64,000 nt of DNA. Source: Edolisoma coerulescens (Eukaryota; Chordata; Aves; Passeriformes; Campephagidae). The stretch lies in assembly GCA_013397115.1 (NCBI GenBank), contig VWZW01006950.1, positions 964,679 to 1,028,678 on the forward strand. Direction: 5' to 3'. Within the stretch, counting starts at the first letter, position 1; each line of letters starts with the position of its first letter. The translations under genes were made by a program, and so were the position numbers. The notes beneath the pieces are model-generated. The model searched no databases. It was not told the origin of the DNA and worked only from the letters and a program-made list of their open reading frames with translations. Shown piece after piece: positions 39,750 through 51,345 of this stretch.

Positions 39750-39769
39750 AAAACAAGCTAGCTTGTTTT
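39750..39769. repeat. 20-bp perfect palindrome
   Basis: AAAACAAGCT followed directly by AGCTTGTTTT, with no spacer and no mismatch. Confidence 0.95.
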
Positions 39770-42700
39770 TGACATACTTTGGGTTAAATATTAAAGCATG
39801 TTATTACAAATAAATGTTAATACACAGTATTTTCTACAGTAAAAAGGAGCAAGTCTGTGAAAGGCCTGCTAGCTCAAACACCATTACAATACAGATAAAA
39901 CCCAAAATATTATTTAGTGGTATTTCAGTCTCAAAATAATCAATTAGACTGTATGCTATTTCCTCCTCTTCTATACGCAAGGGCCTGATATAGCACCATT
40001 AGTCACCACAGTGTATATGTCAGCTGACTTTGTAATGCAATAGGTAAAATCCCAAAACCTGCTTTTCTCTTGTTGTTCCCGGGTTTATATTTAGGTCATA
40101 AGCAAAGACAATGGAATTTTTGGATAAAGGTGAACTATAAAGCTTGCCATTTTTTCACTCTGAAGATAGATTATTTTTTCTTTCATATAGCTATTTAATA
40201 ATGGTTCACTTAAAGACTATAAGCTGGTACCCTTCTTTCTGACAAATGCATTATTACACTGGGTGTTTTAGAGGGCCATATTTAAGCTCATCATCTAGTC
40301 AGCATTGCTTTCTTCAGCTGCTTAGAGCAATTTTATTCATCAAGAACTAACTGAGGCAGACTCAGTTCCACCTTGCATAGTGTACAAAGTAAAAATACAG
40401 TTCCTGCTCTGATTTAGTGACATTTCATACAGATCTGCATTTACACATGGTATAATGGCAGTGGAAAACCAGACTCAGCTGATTCCTGTTAAAATTTCTC
40501 CTCTCAGTGAGTGAATCCTGTTATCCACTAACCTGCTGAAAACCAAACCAAAGGAAAAAAACCCACTAGAACAATGAACTGAGTAGAACTTATGAAAAAA
40601 ACTTCACTTTAAACATAGTATTTCCCTTCTCTCCTCCTGGATCTTTCCTGTTTTGCCTGTTAGTTGGTGTTAATTTTTAAAACACATTATTTTGTCTTAC
40701 ATAGCAGCTTGTAAGCGCTGTTTTAATCTAGCAGGCAGAAAACCAGGACTGTTAGCCTACCCCCATGCACTTTCAAATGCGATTTCCCCACAGAATACTT
40801 CTCCATATCTCTATTGGTTTTATAAATCCTCTATTTCTGGTCTATACCCCACACTTACGACAGAGCTGAAGTAACACCTGATGGAAAGCGAGATGTAAAA
40901 GGGATTGCATTTTGCTTCTTGGCTTCTGCATTGCAGGAACAGCATGCTCTTGTAGACAATAGCAATTTCAAAATGAAAAGGCATTATCTCTCACTTGACT
41001 TGGAGAAGCTGCTTTCAAGGAGTTTAGTTTGTTTATCAGCACTTCTAAATACCTTCTGAAATATGAAAACAATTAATTAAACCTAAAAATGACAACAAAA
41101 CACCATCATCTTCCTTCTCTGTGGGAAAATTCAAGCTAATTCACAGCCTAGGGTAGATGGTTTGAAGATTACAAAACCTTATCTCTCTTAGTACATCTGG
41201 CAAAGCAATGCCAAATAAAGACAAAATCCAGTTCTGTAAACTACACGGGCCAGAAGAGTAAAGGGATACGTGTAGGGGGGAATATTCCTTTATTCTCACC
41301 TTGTCCTTGAGCCTTTTCCGTGATACAGATCAGAGATGACACCAGAGCCAGGGCACTGAACTAACTGCACCATTGATCTCCCTTCAGCACAGCACTCCTC
41401 CCCCTGGCCCTAGACCTCCACCTTCACATCACCCATTTTAACCCTGTTTCAATTTAATCCTCTTTGTGTTTATTTATCCAGAAACAAACAGGGCTCGTCT
41501 GCAAAACTGAAGTCACTTTCCAATAGCCGAGATTACTCTTGGTTTTGTGAAGGATGCAGCCTCCAAGGAAACTGTAAGAATTCTGTGTTGTACAAAGCAC
41601 AGTAACAAGCAGCCTGGAACTGAAATCCTAACATGGACCAGATTACCCAACCCTACAGTGACTTGTTCTGACCCTTGCAGGGCAGGAGGATGTGGCAGGG
41701 TCAAATACCTAATGGCACAAAAGCCAACCATTTCTTTGCAGTACCACCACCACACCATCCTAAGCTCTCAAAGAAGTCAGTGTTGGTTTTATTGGTTTAT
41801 ACTCTGTTTTAAGTGAGAAGAGTCTGAAGCATTGCCAGCCAGTTCATTAAAACTGGTGTTAGAAATCCCAGTTTTCTCCATATTCCACACTGTGATTTCT
41901 AAAGGAAATCCTGCCTCATGCACACTAGAAGCAACAGCATTCATTTGTACATGTGCTGTTCATGTCCTTCACAGTGTCCCTTGGCTTGTTTCCCCTATAC
42001 TACAGCTACATCCAAAAACTACTGAAGCTGGCTTGTTTTCTCCTTATGTATTGTCAACTTATAAAATGTTTCTCAAAACACTCACTAGGCACATGCACTA
42101 AATAACACTGGCTAACAGCATGAGTCCAGCTCCCTCTCACAGCAAGAGCCTCCACGCCTAGATAAGCCTTGAAGCATGTCTAGACACGTGTTCCCCATTC
42201 CCATCCTGGACAGTACCTATTTTGAGGTGATCTCTCCTACTTGAAAGAAGAACGGCTGTCAATTTTGCACCAGAAGCAGGGGAAGCCAGAACTCCCACTG
42301 AACAATGCTTTGCAGATTACATTTCATCAAAACTGAATATTTCCATACCACTGGCAAAGTTTCACTTTAACCATGGAAATGGTGAGAGAACTAATCAAGG
42401 TGGAACTATACAAGTTGAAGCATTAAAAACAAAACAAAACAAACAAACAAATACACAAACACAGCCCAAAACAGACAATTCCAGGTTTGGATTCACATAC
42501 ATGGTCTAAGTGTCCTGAATTTAAACATACAGGTTTTTTCTATAGCAAAAAAATATTGATGCAACCCCCTAAAAGTGCTTTTTTTAGTGCAGTGAGGATA
42601 CAGATGAATACAAAGACAGCATCTCCTAGTCAGTGTCCAAGATAGATCTTTGCCTCTTCCAACCAATACCCTCCTCCTTCTTTTTGTGGCTTAGAGTAAC

Positions 42701-45700
42701 TGGGGAATTCCTGTTCAAAACCAGGTTCATCCAGCCCCTGTTCACCTCAGTGAATGATTCACTACTACAGCAGTGCCATGCAGAGTGCCAACAACAGCCT
42801 TCATTGCTTTCCAGCAATGGAAAAAGCAACTGGCAGGGGCCTCCTGCAGGAGCTGCAAAGGGATCTCCTGATCTGCCCACCACACACAGATGAGCCCCTT
42901 TGGAGATGTAAGCACTTCAAGTCTGAGGGAACCCATCCACGCGTCCCACATTTTTGGATCACGTGATGGGAACGTGCATCCTCACACGTGAAATACAAGG
43001 GACACCACTACCCCAATCTGCATGGCTTCTGACAGTGTTTGTGAACATGATCCACGCAATGAGAACAGTCTTGCAAAATATGAGAGTTTCAACAGGAAGA
43101 AAGAAGACTAATCCCAAAAAAACAAATCTCTTGCAATTCCTGTGCTAGCACCTAGAATGAGTACCTGCTCAAACTTCTCCGTTGACTAAGCAATTTTTGG
43201 GTAACATTAACAATGGATAGAAAGCAGCACTCCACCAAAAGCTTCTGTGAGCTTTGCAGTGTACAACAAACGCCTTTTCTTCCAAAGCACAGCCCAGGGA
43301 TCAGTGAAATCTTCCATAACCCACTGAGCAGACTTCCTAACCCAGCTCTCCTCCTAAGAGCAAGGCCAGCCTCAGTATCAGTGGTCTCCCGGAGATTACC
43401 AGACTGATTTCTACAAATCAGAAAACATGGCAGAGATTTCTAGCAGGTGTCTTAAGACTTCTAACAGCTGGCTTAAGATCATTCAGCAACTTCACAGTTA
43501 ATGAAAATGTGTCAAACTTTTCCATTTCTCTTCCACCTTTTAATGGCAGGCATCTGAGTGAAACACCAGAAGACAGTTCCAGTAACGTGCTGGTTCAGGA
43601 GATGTACAAACATGCCATTTGGTTTTGGTGGGAACACCCAGACTAGCCTGAAGCATGTATTTTTGAAGTGTGCATTTTGAAGGTTCAAGTTCTAACAGCA
43701 GGATTTAGCAAAACTAACAAACTAATAACCTTTGAAGCTCTAAAGCATCAATTTGATGGCACAGCACTACATGTAACTCATCTATTCCACATTTTTCCTA
43801 CTCTCACTTAAATCCCAGTTTAGTAATCTTTCATAATTATAAAACTAAACCGCATGGCTGCCAATGTATAAATAAAAGCCAAATGTTTAATAGGATTAAA
43901 AAAATCTTCTATCCAAACACTATGGATGACAGCATGACAACAAGGTAAAGCATGAAGTATAGTATTCATCTCACTGGAGTTTGTTTTGTTAAAAATAAAA
44001 AGGCTACAGAATTTATTGAAGGCTACATTAGTTCAGTGCCCTTTATCCTGGCTTTTTAAAATTACACGCAAAATTCATAATGCAGTAGACTTCATGGAGA
44101 TTTTTGCCTTGATGGCAGCAGCACATGTCATGTATCTCCAATCATCTGAAACATCCTAAGTGACATATACAGAGGAGAGCAAAGCCTGGAACCACAACAA
44201 AGGAAATCCATTTCTTCTTTCCATCCTCTATCTTTTTTCAGCTATTCTGCAGTATTTTATTTTCTTAGTTGAAACACTAAGTATTTAAGCATGAGGTATG
44301 TGAGTTAACCAGGTAAGAGACTAGATGAACTTTATTTAATATGAACAGAGACGTTCTAAAAGACAGCAAAGCATCTGAAAACTGTTTTAGCAATTTGTTT
44401 TAAATTAGATTATGGTGAAAACAGAGATGGTATTAAAATAGACAGAAAAACAGAAACCTGGACTTTCTAAAATTAAATAAAATATTTCAGCCTTTCTGTA
44501 CAGTTATTAGCTGACACTATATAGCTGTTCAAAATAATGGAAAAGATTAAACCAAGGTTTGCTACAGTAGGTCAAATGAAAAACCATTCAACTTTGCAAA
44601 AGTTTAGATTAAAATCAAAACCTTCAGATTTTGAACCACACTTCTTCCCAATTATATTGTCTGCAGTGTCCCATGAGCTCTACGGTAGGGATTGCACAAG
44701 GAGATCTGTTCACAAATTAAACACCTATAATTTGAACCTACTTTGAAGAAAGGACAAAACGAGAATGAAAGTTATTCTCCCTGGAACTGGCTGCTCTTTG
44801 TGGAGTAGAACAGTTAAACACAAATCTGTCTACTAAATCTGAATGGTATTTATAAATTATATACAATTAATTTCTAAAAAAGTAGTGAACATTTTAATTA
44901 TTTTTTCTACAAAGAACAGTAGAAGAGATTGCATAGCACCCTTAGGGGGCTTAAAGTAACAGTCTGCATAACTCAACATCTACTTAGGACCTGCATCTTA
45001 AACTACTTACACAGTTGAGTGTGTCTCACAGTTGAGCATCCTCACAGAAAGATCCATTTTGCATGAAAGACAAGAGTTCAAGTTGCACTATAGTAAGAAC
45101 TGTAGGAAGTTACCAAACATAAAACACACACCAAGTACAAAGTTAAAGACTTGCAGAAGGTAAGGGCAGAACAGTCAAGAAATGTTCAGATGAGAGAAAA
45201 AAAACCCCAGCAGTTCATTGAACTGGAAAGACACAAATAATTCCAGATGGCAACAAAGCTGTTCCCTCTGCCACACCTGCCAGGGTGGCAGGATGCGAGG
45301 CAGGTCAGAGAAGGCAGTTCTGCTGGAACTGAGCCGCAGGAGACACAGTGGACAGAGATTGCTGGATTAATAAACAGCCCCTGTTGGGAAACCAAGCAAA
45401 GGCAGTTTCAAATTACCTCTGGTAGCAGATGGGCAAGTAACCGAAGGGCTTGAACTGGTTGATTTTTACGGCAGTGTGAGTAACCAAACAGCTCTATTTT
45501 GTGTGTGCTAGAAACATGTCACAGCAGGAGAAATTAATGGCGAATGCCACAGGAAACTGTACCACACAGAAATGTTTCTGAAGGGGTTGGAAATGACACA
45601 TTAGCATGTGCAAGGCCAGCGAGAAACTATTTTGTGGATAAAAGTGATTGATGTAAAAAAGAAGACTGTCAACAAATTAAAAAAGAGTTATCCTAAAAGA

Positions 45701-46697
45701 AGGTCAGTTATAAAGGTATTTGCTCATTTTCTGATCAGAAAAGAAAGCATAAGGTACTTATTTCTGGTAGAAGAACACTGAAAATGCAGTGCAAGGCACA
45801 GCAGAAAAAGAAAATACTCTTCTAGGTATATATGCATGTCAAAAGCTAATGGGCAACTTGCATTATAGTTTTATTTACAAGTTTACCTGCATCATTAGTT
45901 TACAGTTCTAGGCAAAGCTAATTTTGTACAGAATTGGACCCAGGCAAGTGAAGCAGAGGTATTCTGCTGACAGCTAGCAGAGAGACAAGGGTGAAACAGG
46001 TCCTGCTTCTCAAAGACAATCACCCTTCACTCTTAAACCAAATCCAAATCATCAGCTACTCAAGCTCAAAATGAAAGAGTTTCCTAAGAACATTTAAACA
46101 GTGAAAATGCTGTGTGTCTACATAACCAACAAGGAAGAACTTCTAGCCTTCTTTAAGATGAAAGAATTTCCCCACAGGGCTGAGAATAAGAAGTGTCTGT
46201 CCAAGAAACAAAATAATCACTTGAACATTTGCAAGCTATTACAATGGAAGTTAAAATATTTGAAACAGAGCTGTTATGGTAATGCAGCAGTGTTATCATT
46301 CAAAAAAACAGCTAAAATATTCCAGCTGCATTAACTTGCTTTTCCCAAGTCTCTCCATACCATCTTCAATATCCTAATACATCTCTGACATTTGACACTA
46401 GCACACATCCTCCTCTTTGTAAAATAACCCCCTATGAGCTCTTGCTCTTTCTTTTCAGAGTATGATGATAGTGGGAAATACAAATTTCAAGTCTCAGAGT
46501 CTCCTTCTAAAGAGGGGTAGTGTTAAAAAATTCCACTTGATAACTGCTTCTTAAAGATGAGCCAAGCTAGCTCTGCTGTGTCTAGTAATTGCTTTCCAGC
46601 TGATGGACAAAGAACTTCATAAGTTAAAATACAAAAAAACACCCCCAAAACTCATCCAAAAAACAACAGAATCCAATGGGGTCCTGTGCAAATAATT

Positions 46698-46740
46698 TTC
46701 ATGACAATTGTATTGTTCACATTTCATGACAATTGTATTG
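46698..46740. repeat. 18-bp direct repeat, 25-bp period
   Basis: TTCATGACAATTGTATTG occurs at 46698-46715 and identically at 46723-46740. It is a recent-looking local duplication. Confidence 0.9.
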
Positions 46741-49700
46741 CATCCTTGGGCAACAAGAACACATGCTGAGGTCAGAGGTTGCATCTGCACAAGGAAATCA
46801 GAAACTCTCCTATGAAATAAAAGCCTGAAGCATCACAGCTCTTGAAAGTTATGCACTCAAGAGATACTCTGGGTCTTAAATTCATTCAGAAGATTTTAAC
46901 CACACTATATGTATGGCAGACATATCCCTAGCATGCATTAAGACTGCTCATACAGCAGATCTTAGGCTAGCACCAGTTTTGGTGGAGCAACGAGTTACTT
47001 CAGGAAGAAAATACTCTTTTCCATCATAAATTATTCTTATGGACTTCTCAGAGTCTTGGAATATTAGCACCAGGAGAAAAGGCAACAAGGATGACACAAA
47101 TTATTTGTACAAAAACTGTGATATTAAACTAGACACATATTTAAAGACTGTCAATAAGAAAGCTTATTGAGCAGTAAGTGGAACAATTCATAAGGAAATG
47201 CTGCCTACTGATGTCTATTCACTGCACTGCACATAACTGATATGCTCAGCTCAGATCAGGAGAGTGCATTGACACAGCAGAATACACAGGTTCTCCATAC
47301 CTCACCTTTCAGCCTCAGCTTGGGGGCACAAAGATTTCAGTCCTATAAACATGCAATACCTACAAAAACCTATTTCTTATCTTGGTCAAAGAGTCACGGG
47401 CACTGCCAAAGCCACATTTTACCAACTACTGAAAGACATCCTCCCCCCAAAGACCAGAATCCACAGTCCTCCACCTTTTATTAGTCAAACTGTTGAGAGT
47501 TTAGCCAGGCAGATCCTTTAACACAAGAGGCAGTTTGCAAACACTAGAAGACATACACCTTGGCCCAAAGTCCTAAGAATATATCCTTTCATTATTCTAA
47601 TTGTCATAGCAGTTAAATATGTGTGGCATTTTCTGGAAACTAGCAGATTACTTTATTTCCAAAGAGTGTATACTGTTATTTGCTACTATTATCACTTGAG
47701 GAAAATCTGCCATTTGCAGCATAAGAGAACACAGACAGTCTGCTCCGAGAAAGAAGAAAACCTCACAGAATATGCACCCTCATATTTGGAAGAAATTCAA
47801 ATGGAAAAGTTTCTGACAGACAAAGCTGGCACATGTTATATTAGAGATTTCTGTCTCATCTAGAGGGTTCCTGCAGCTGGGAAAACAAAAGGACCTAGGT
47901 TGAACTGTGGAGAATGAAATGAGTAGAAGAACTTACTGAAATACTAGCAAAATCCAGCACGGATTTGTTATTTACAGAAGTATAAGGGGTGGTAAATAGT
48001 ATAAATTTGTACCTGCATAAGCTTAGCAACTGAACAATAAATGGGTGTGATCAATGTTTTTGAACATATTATGAACAGAACATTCCTTCAACAACATTGT
48101 TTAAATACAGTCATGACAGAATATTATGGGTTTTGTGCTTCTCTTTGCAACAGTTAAAATGATACAAGCATCTCTGTGCAAAGACAACAGAGAGTATCAC
48201 CTCAGTTCCAAGCATTCCTTCTAGACAATGAGAAATGTTCTGATGATTTCTAATAAAACAACATTTATCCCCTAATACAGTGGTACACCCTTTGTAATGG
48301 AAAATTCACTCTAACATTTTCAAGCTAATAGTTTGTTGTCTTCAACATTAGCATTGGACTAACTGTTGGACTCTGGCTCCAGAACTGAATTTCATCCAGC
48401 TGAATTAAGGTCAAAATCAGTATTCCTACTGCGCAAGGGAAGTTTAAATCCTGCTGGAAAAAAAAATAAATAATGCACTGTTAACTTCTTCTGGTAAGGA
48501 GAAAAAAAAGGCAATGTAAATAAAATGCTGTTCACATGACATCACAGTATTTCTATGAATACATTAGTACTTAAACACTAGCTTCAAAAACAGTGAAAAA
48601 TTCACAAGTTAAAACTAGGAAGATGTGACACATGAAGGTTTGGATTACACACATTCCTTGCATTAACTACTTGAATAACAGTTACATGTTAAGAGCGATG
48701 ATGCATACATTATTGATGCTCAGGTGTAGACATAACGGGAGAAAACTTTCAAATAAATATTATGAATGTCTGAAAGGTTATTTCTTCTTAAAGGATGAAA
48801 CAAATCTCATGTTAGCCTTTGTACCTAATATTGTGTATGTCCACATTGTATGCTGAACATAATAATAATGTTAATAATAATGTTAAAAGGTAGCATTTAA
48901 AATGCACTGATACCTATAGTCTGTGTGCCATGCTCCCTAGCTGACAAATTCATATGAGCTACATTGCCACCCTCCCCAAAAGACTCTATTTGCCAAATCT
49001 GGCATTTTAAAAGTGAGACAGGTAGGTAAGAGGTCTGTGTCAATTTACACTAAGAGAAGGACAAATTTCAAAGGTCTTAACACTCAAATCATGTAAGTTT
49101 TTCTGGTATTTCACAAAAAGCAAGACTGTGTGCATGGCTTTTACATGAACAAAATCGTGTTGCCAATGTAAGGGATGGGTCTCTGCACTTACAGCCTGCA
49201 GAACTTGCCCACTGCTTAATGCTATCTTAGGATTAACTGGCACAGCCCACTGTATGTTGGTTTGTTTGTTTGCTTGCTTTTAATTTAAATATGTTAACAA
49301 GGTGTGAAAGGTTGTATTATTACTGCCAAAGCTCTGAGAAATGTCCACTTCGAAAAAACTATGGACAGTTTTTAGAAAGAGGCTGTGAGAAAGTAACAGA
49401 GAGATCTTGGTGAGATGGATGTACCTGCAACAGCCTCATGATGCTTCCTTCAGCAAAGGAAGCCACTTTATGGTGATGCATAAAAAAGGCAATTTTTTGC
49501 ATCTGGAAGCAAGTTAAGTTTCATCATATCTCCTCAAACCAGGAAAAAGTCTGTAAAACAATACATTTAACCTGAAAAGCCACCATGCATCTGAAAGAGA
49601 TTCATTTCTCATCATGCCAGTATTCCGTAAGAACATTCCACAGTTTGTGGGTTAATGAAAAGTTGTTAAAACTAAAAGATTTTGATCCAATAGAATTTGA

Positions 49701-50650
49701 TGTAACAATTGCAGATGCTGGATTCCCATGCCTTGGAACGACACAATTTTGTACAGGATATATTCAACCAACAGCAACATTCAGTGTAGCAAGTAAAATG
49801 CTAGACACAGCTTGTGTAAACTGCAAGAAACTAAGGGACACTTAATTTTAGAAGGGCACACCTATGTCTAAATGAAACTATAGAAAACACATTCTCACAA
49901 ATATCAGCTGCTATTACATTGTCTTAAAGTATCTTTAGCGTTATACAAACTGGAGTAACATGAGCAGCTGCTACACAAAACTTGCAAGAAGTGAACATTC
50001 CCATAAGAAGCTTAAGAGACATTAGAGCTTCAGCATCTCTGAAACCTCATTCCAGTTAGGCACCTCAGAGAGGAAGGATAGTGGTAAAGAGGTCTTGCAA
50101 AACACTGAGGTGCTCCCTCAAACCAGAGATCATCTGAATCAATTACTGGTTTGCATTCTAACATGCGTTTTGCCTAAGTCTACAACCATAGTTGATATCT
50201 TTAAAAAAAATGCTGAGAGGGCAGGAAAGAGTTCGTAGCCTGAGCACCATCATCTGCCATCCCTCATCTTATTTAAAATTGTGTTGAGATCGAGCGTTTT
50301 CTGACAGCGACATGACATGAAGCCGCACACTGCCGCAGCCTGCCTCCCCTCCCGCAGCCGCAGCCCTGCGTCCGTCCCCGCTCCGACCGGCCTCGCCACA
50401 CAACTTTACGGGGAAAGGGGCAGTATGTGGCATTTAAGTCCCAGGCGAGGTTTACTGATCGGGCTGTCACACCAGTCCGGCGGTACAAGAAGGAACAGGC
50501 TCCCTTCCCACCCCGACACCAGGTACAGCCGCGCACTCCGCATCCACCGCCCCCCAGCCGCTCACAGCGCGGGGCCGCGGGAGCCGCGTCCCGCCGGCGC
50601 CTCTGCCCGCACCTGCCCCGCTCGCTCCCACCCCCTCGCACAGGCAGTGC

Positions 50651-50945
50651 ACGGCAGCGCGGCAAGGGACGGGCACGGAGCCCCACGGCAGCGCGGCAAG
50701 GGCAGGAACGGAGTCCCGCGGCAGCGCGGTGAAGGACGGGCACAGAGCCCCGCGGTAGCGCGGCAAGGGCAGGAACNNNNAACGGAGTCCCGCGGCAGCG
50801 CGGTAAGGGACAGGAACGGAGTCCCGCGGCAGCACGGTGAAGGACGGGCACGGAGCCCCGCGGCAGCGCGGCAAGGGACAGGAACGGAGCCCCGCGGCAG
50901 CGCGGTGAGGGATCTCCGCGGAGCCCCGCGGCAGCATGGCCGGGG
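50651..50945. repeat. 34-bp GC-rich minisatellite in PLCXD3 intron 1
   Basis: About nine direct copies of a 34-bp unit are seen. The landmark GGCAGCGCGG (or a close variant) recurs at 50653, 50687, 50720, 50754, 50794, 50828, 50862, 50896 and 50930. Steps are 33-34 bases except one of 40, which contains the four-base N gap at 50777-50780. Units differ mainly in the middle: some read GACGGGCACGGAG, others GCAGGAACGGAG. The array ends about 100 bases downstream (transcript sense) of the exon 1 donor. Thirty-four is not a multiple of three, so the unit is not a protein repeat. Confidence 0.92.
50777..50780. other. Assembly gap, 4 N, inside the minisatellite
   Basis: Four N lie in the 34-bp tandem array, where assemblers often fail. 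The local copy number is therefore uncertain. Confidence 0.99.
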
Positions 50946-51037
50946 CGCGCCGCCTCCCCAGCGGCGTGGAGCACTGAGCCGCGCCGAGCGCTTCGCCTTC
51001 CCGGCGCAGGGCGGCCGCGGGGCGGGGAGCGGGGAGC

Positions 51038-51043
51038 ACCCAC
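51038..51043 (-). promoter_or_regulatory. PLCXD3: Splice donor of PLCXD3 intron 1
   Basis: The minus strand reads ATCCCCG|GTGGGT. It leaves one base of a glycine codon in exon 1, matching the two bases (GG) that open exon 2. The GTGGGT form is usual for GC-rich first exons. Confidence 0.88.
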
Positions 51044-51072
51044 CGGGGATGGCCAGGTTGGTGAGCGGGGTG
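51044..51072 (-). CDS. PLCXD3: PLCXD3 exon 1, 3' end only (start lost in gap)
   Basis: On the minus strand these 29 bases read TPLTNLAIP plus the first base of a glycine codon, followed by the donor G|GTGGGT at 51043. Joined in phase 1 to exon 2 this gives LAIPG-SHDSF, exactly the order in PLCXD3. The exon disappears into a run of N from 51073 to 51158. In the human protein about 25 residues precede this point, roughly 75 bases, so the start codon should lie inside the 86-base gap near 51146. That position is an estimate from family length, not seen. The exon sits in a CpG island, as expected for the first exon of a broadly regulated vertebrate gene. The short length makes the match modest on its own. 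The matching phase and the exon 2 continuation make it secure. Confidence 0.9.
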
Positions 51073-51158
51073 NNNNNNNNNNNNNNNNNNNNNNNNNNNN
51101 NNNNNNNNNNNNNNNNNNNNNNNNNNNNNNNNNNNNNNNNNNNNNNNNNNNNNNNNNN
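51073..51158. other. Assembly gap, 86 N, over PLCXD3 start codon
   Basis: The run of N interrupts exon 1. Its length roughly fits the missing N-terminal codons, although N runs do not always reflect true gap size. Confidence 0.99.
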
Positions 51159-51345
51159 CCCGGGAGCGCGGGGCTGGCCCCGGCCGGGCGTCTGTGCCTG
51201 GGATGGCGCTCGGGGCCCCGGCTGGCGGCTGGTGGCCCTGGGCCTCAGCAGAACCTCCCTGACCTTGGCGATGGTTCGGCTCAGTGCCCCGCGCCGGAAC
51301 CCGGCATCCCTCGCATTCCTGGGCAGCTTCATCTGCCTTTGTTAA

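Larger units (their letters stand above)
27781..50284 (-). other. PLCXD3: PLCXD3 intron 1, 5' part
   Basis: About 22 kb of AT-rich intron. It holds CR1 tails near 29.9 and 36.5 kb, AT-rich low-complexity DNA near 30.6 kb, a 20-bp palindrome at 39.75 kb, small tandem duplications, and a GC-richer patch at 45.25-45.44 kb with AATAAA. The longest open frame (149 codons, 31165-31614) has no recognisable product. Confidence 0.65.
50285..51345. promoter_or_regulatory. CpG island spanning PLCXD3 exon 1 and promoter
   Basis: This block of about 1 kb is rich in G+C and CpG, while both flanks are AT-rich. It covers exon 1, the start of intron 1 and the presumed promoter, which lies above 51146 on the minus strand. 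No TATA box is visible near the expected start. An E-box CACGTG sits just outside at 51373-51378. Stop codons are scarce in such sequence, which explains the long open frames on both strands. They have no recognisable protein similarity and are not genes. Two assembly gaps interrupt the island. Confidence 0.85.

Noticed and set aside
49585..49845. 86-codon open frame with several cysteines
   Set aside because: No family recognised, and it lies in the AT-rich intron with no exon signals that I can defend.
50317..51345. 342-codon open frame on the plus strand and several 250-300-codon frames on the minus strand
   Set aside because: They arise from low stop-codon frequency in the CpG island, cross two gaps and translate the 34-bp minisatellite in shifting frames. 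Only the short PLCXD3 exon 1 piece is supported.
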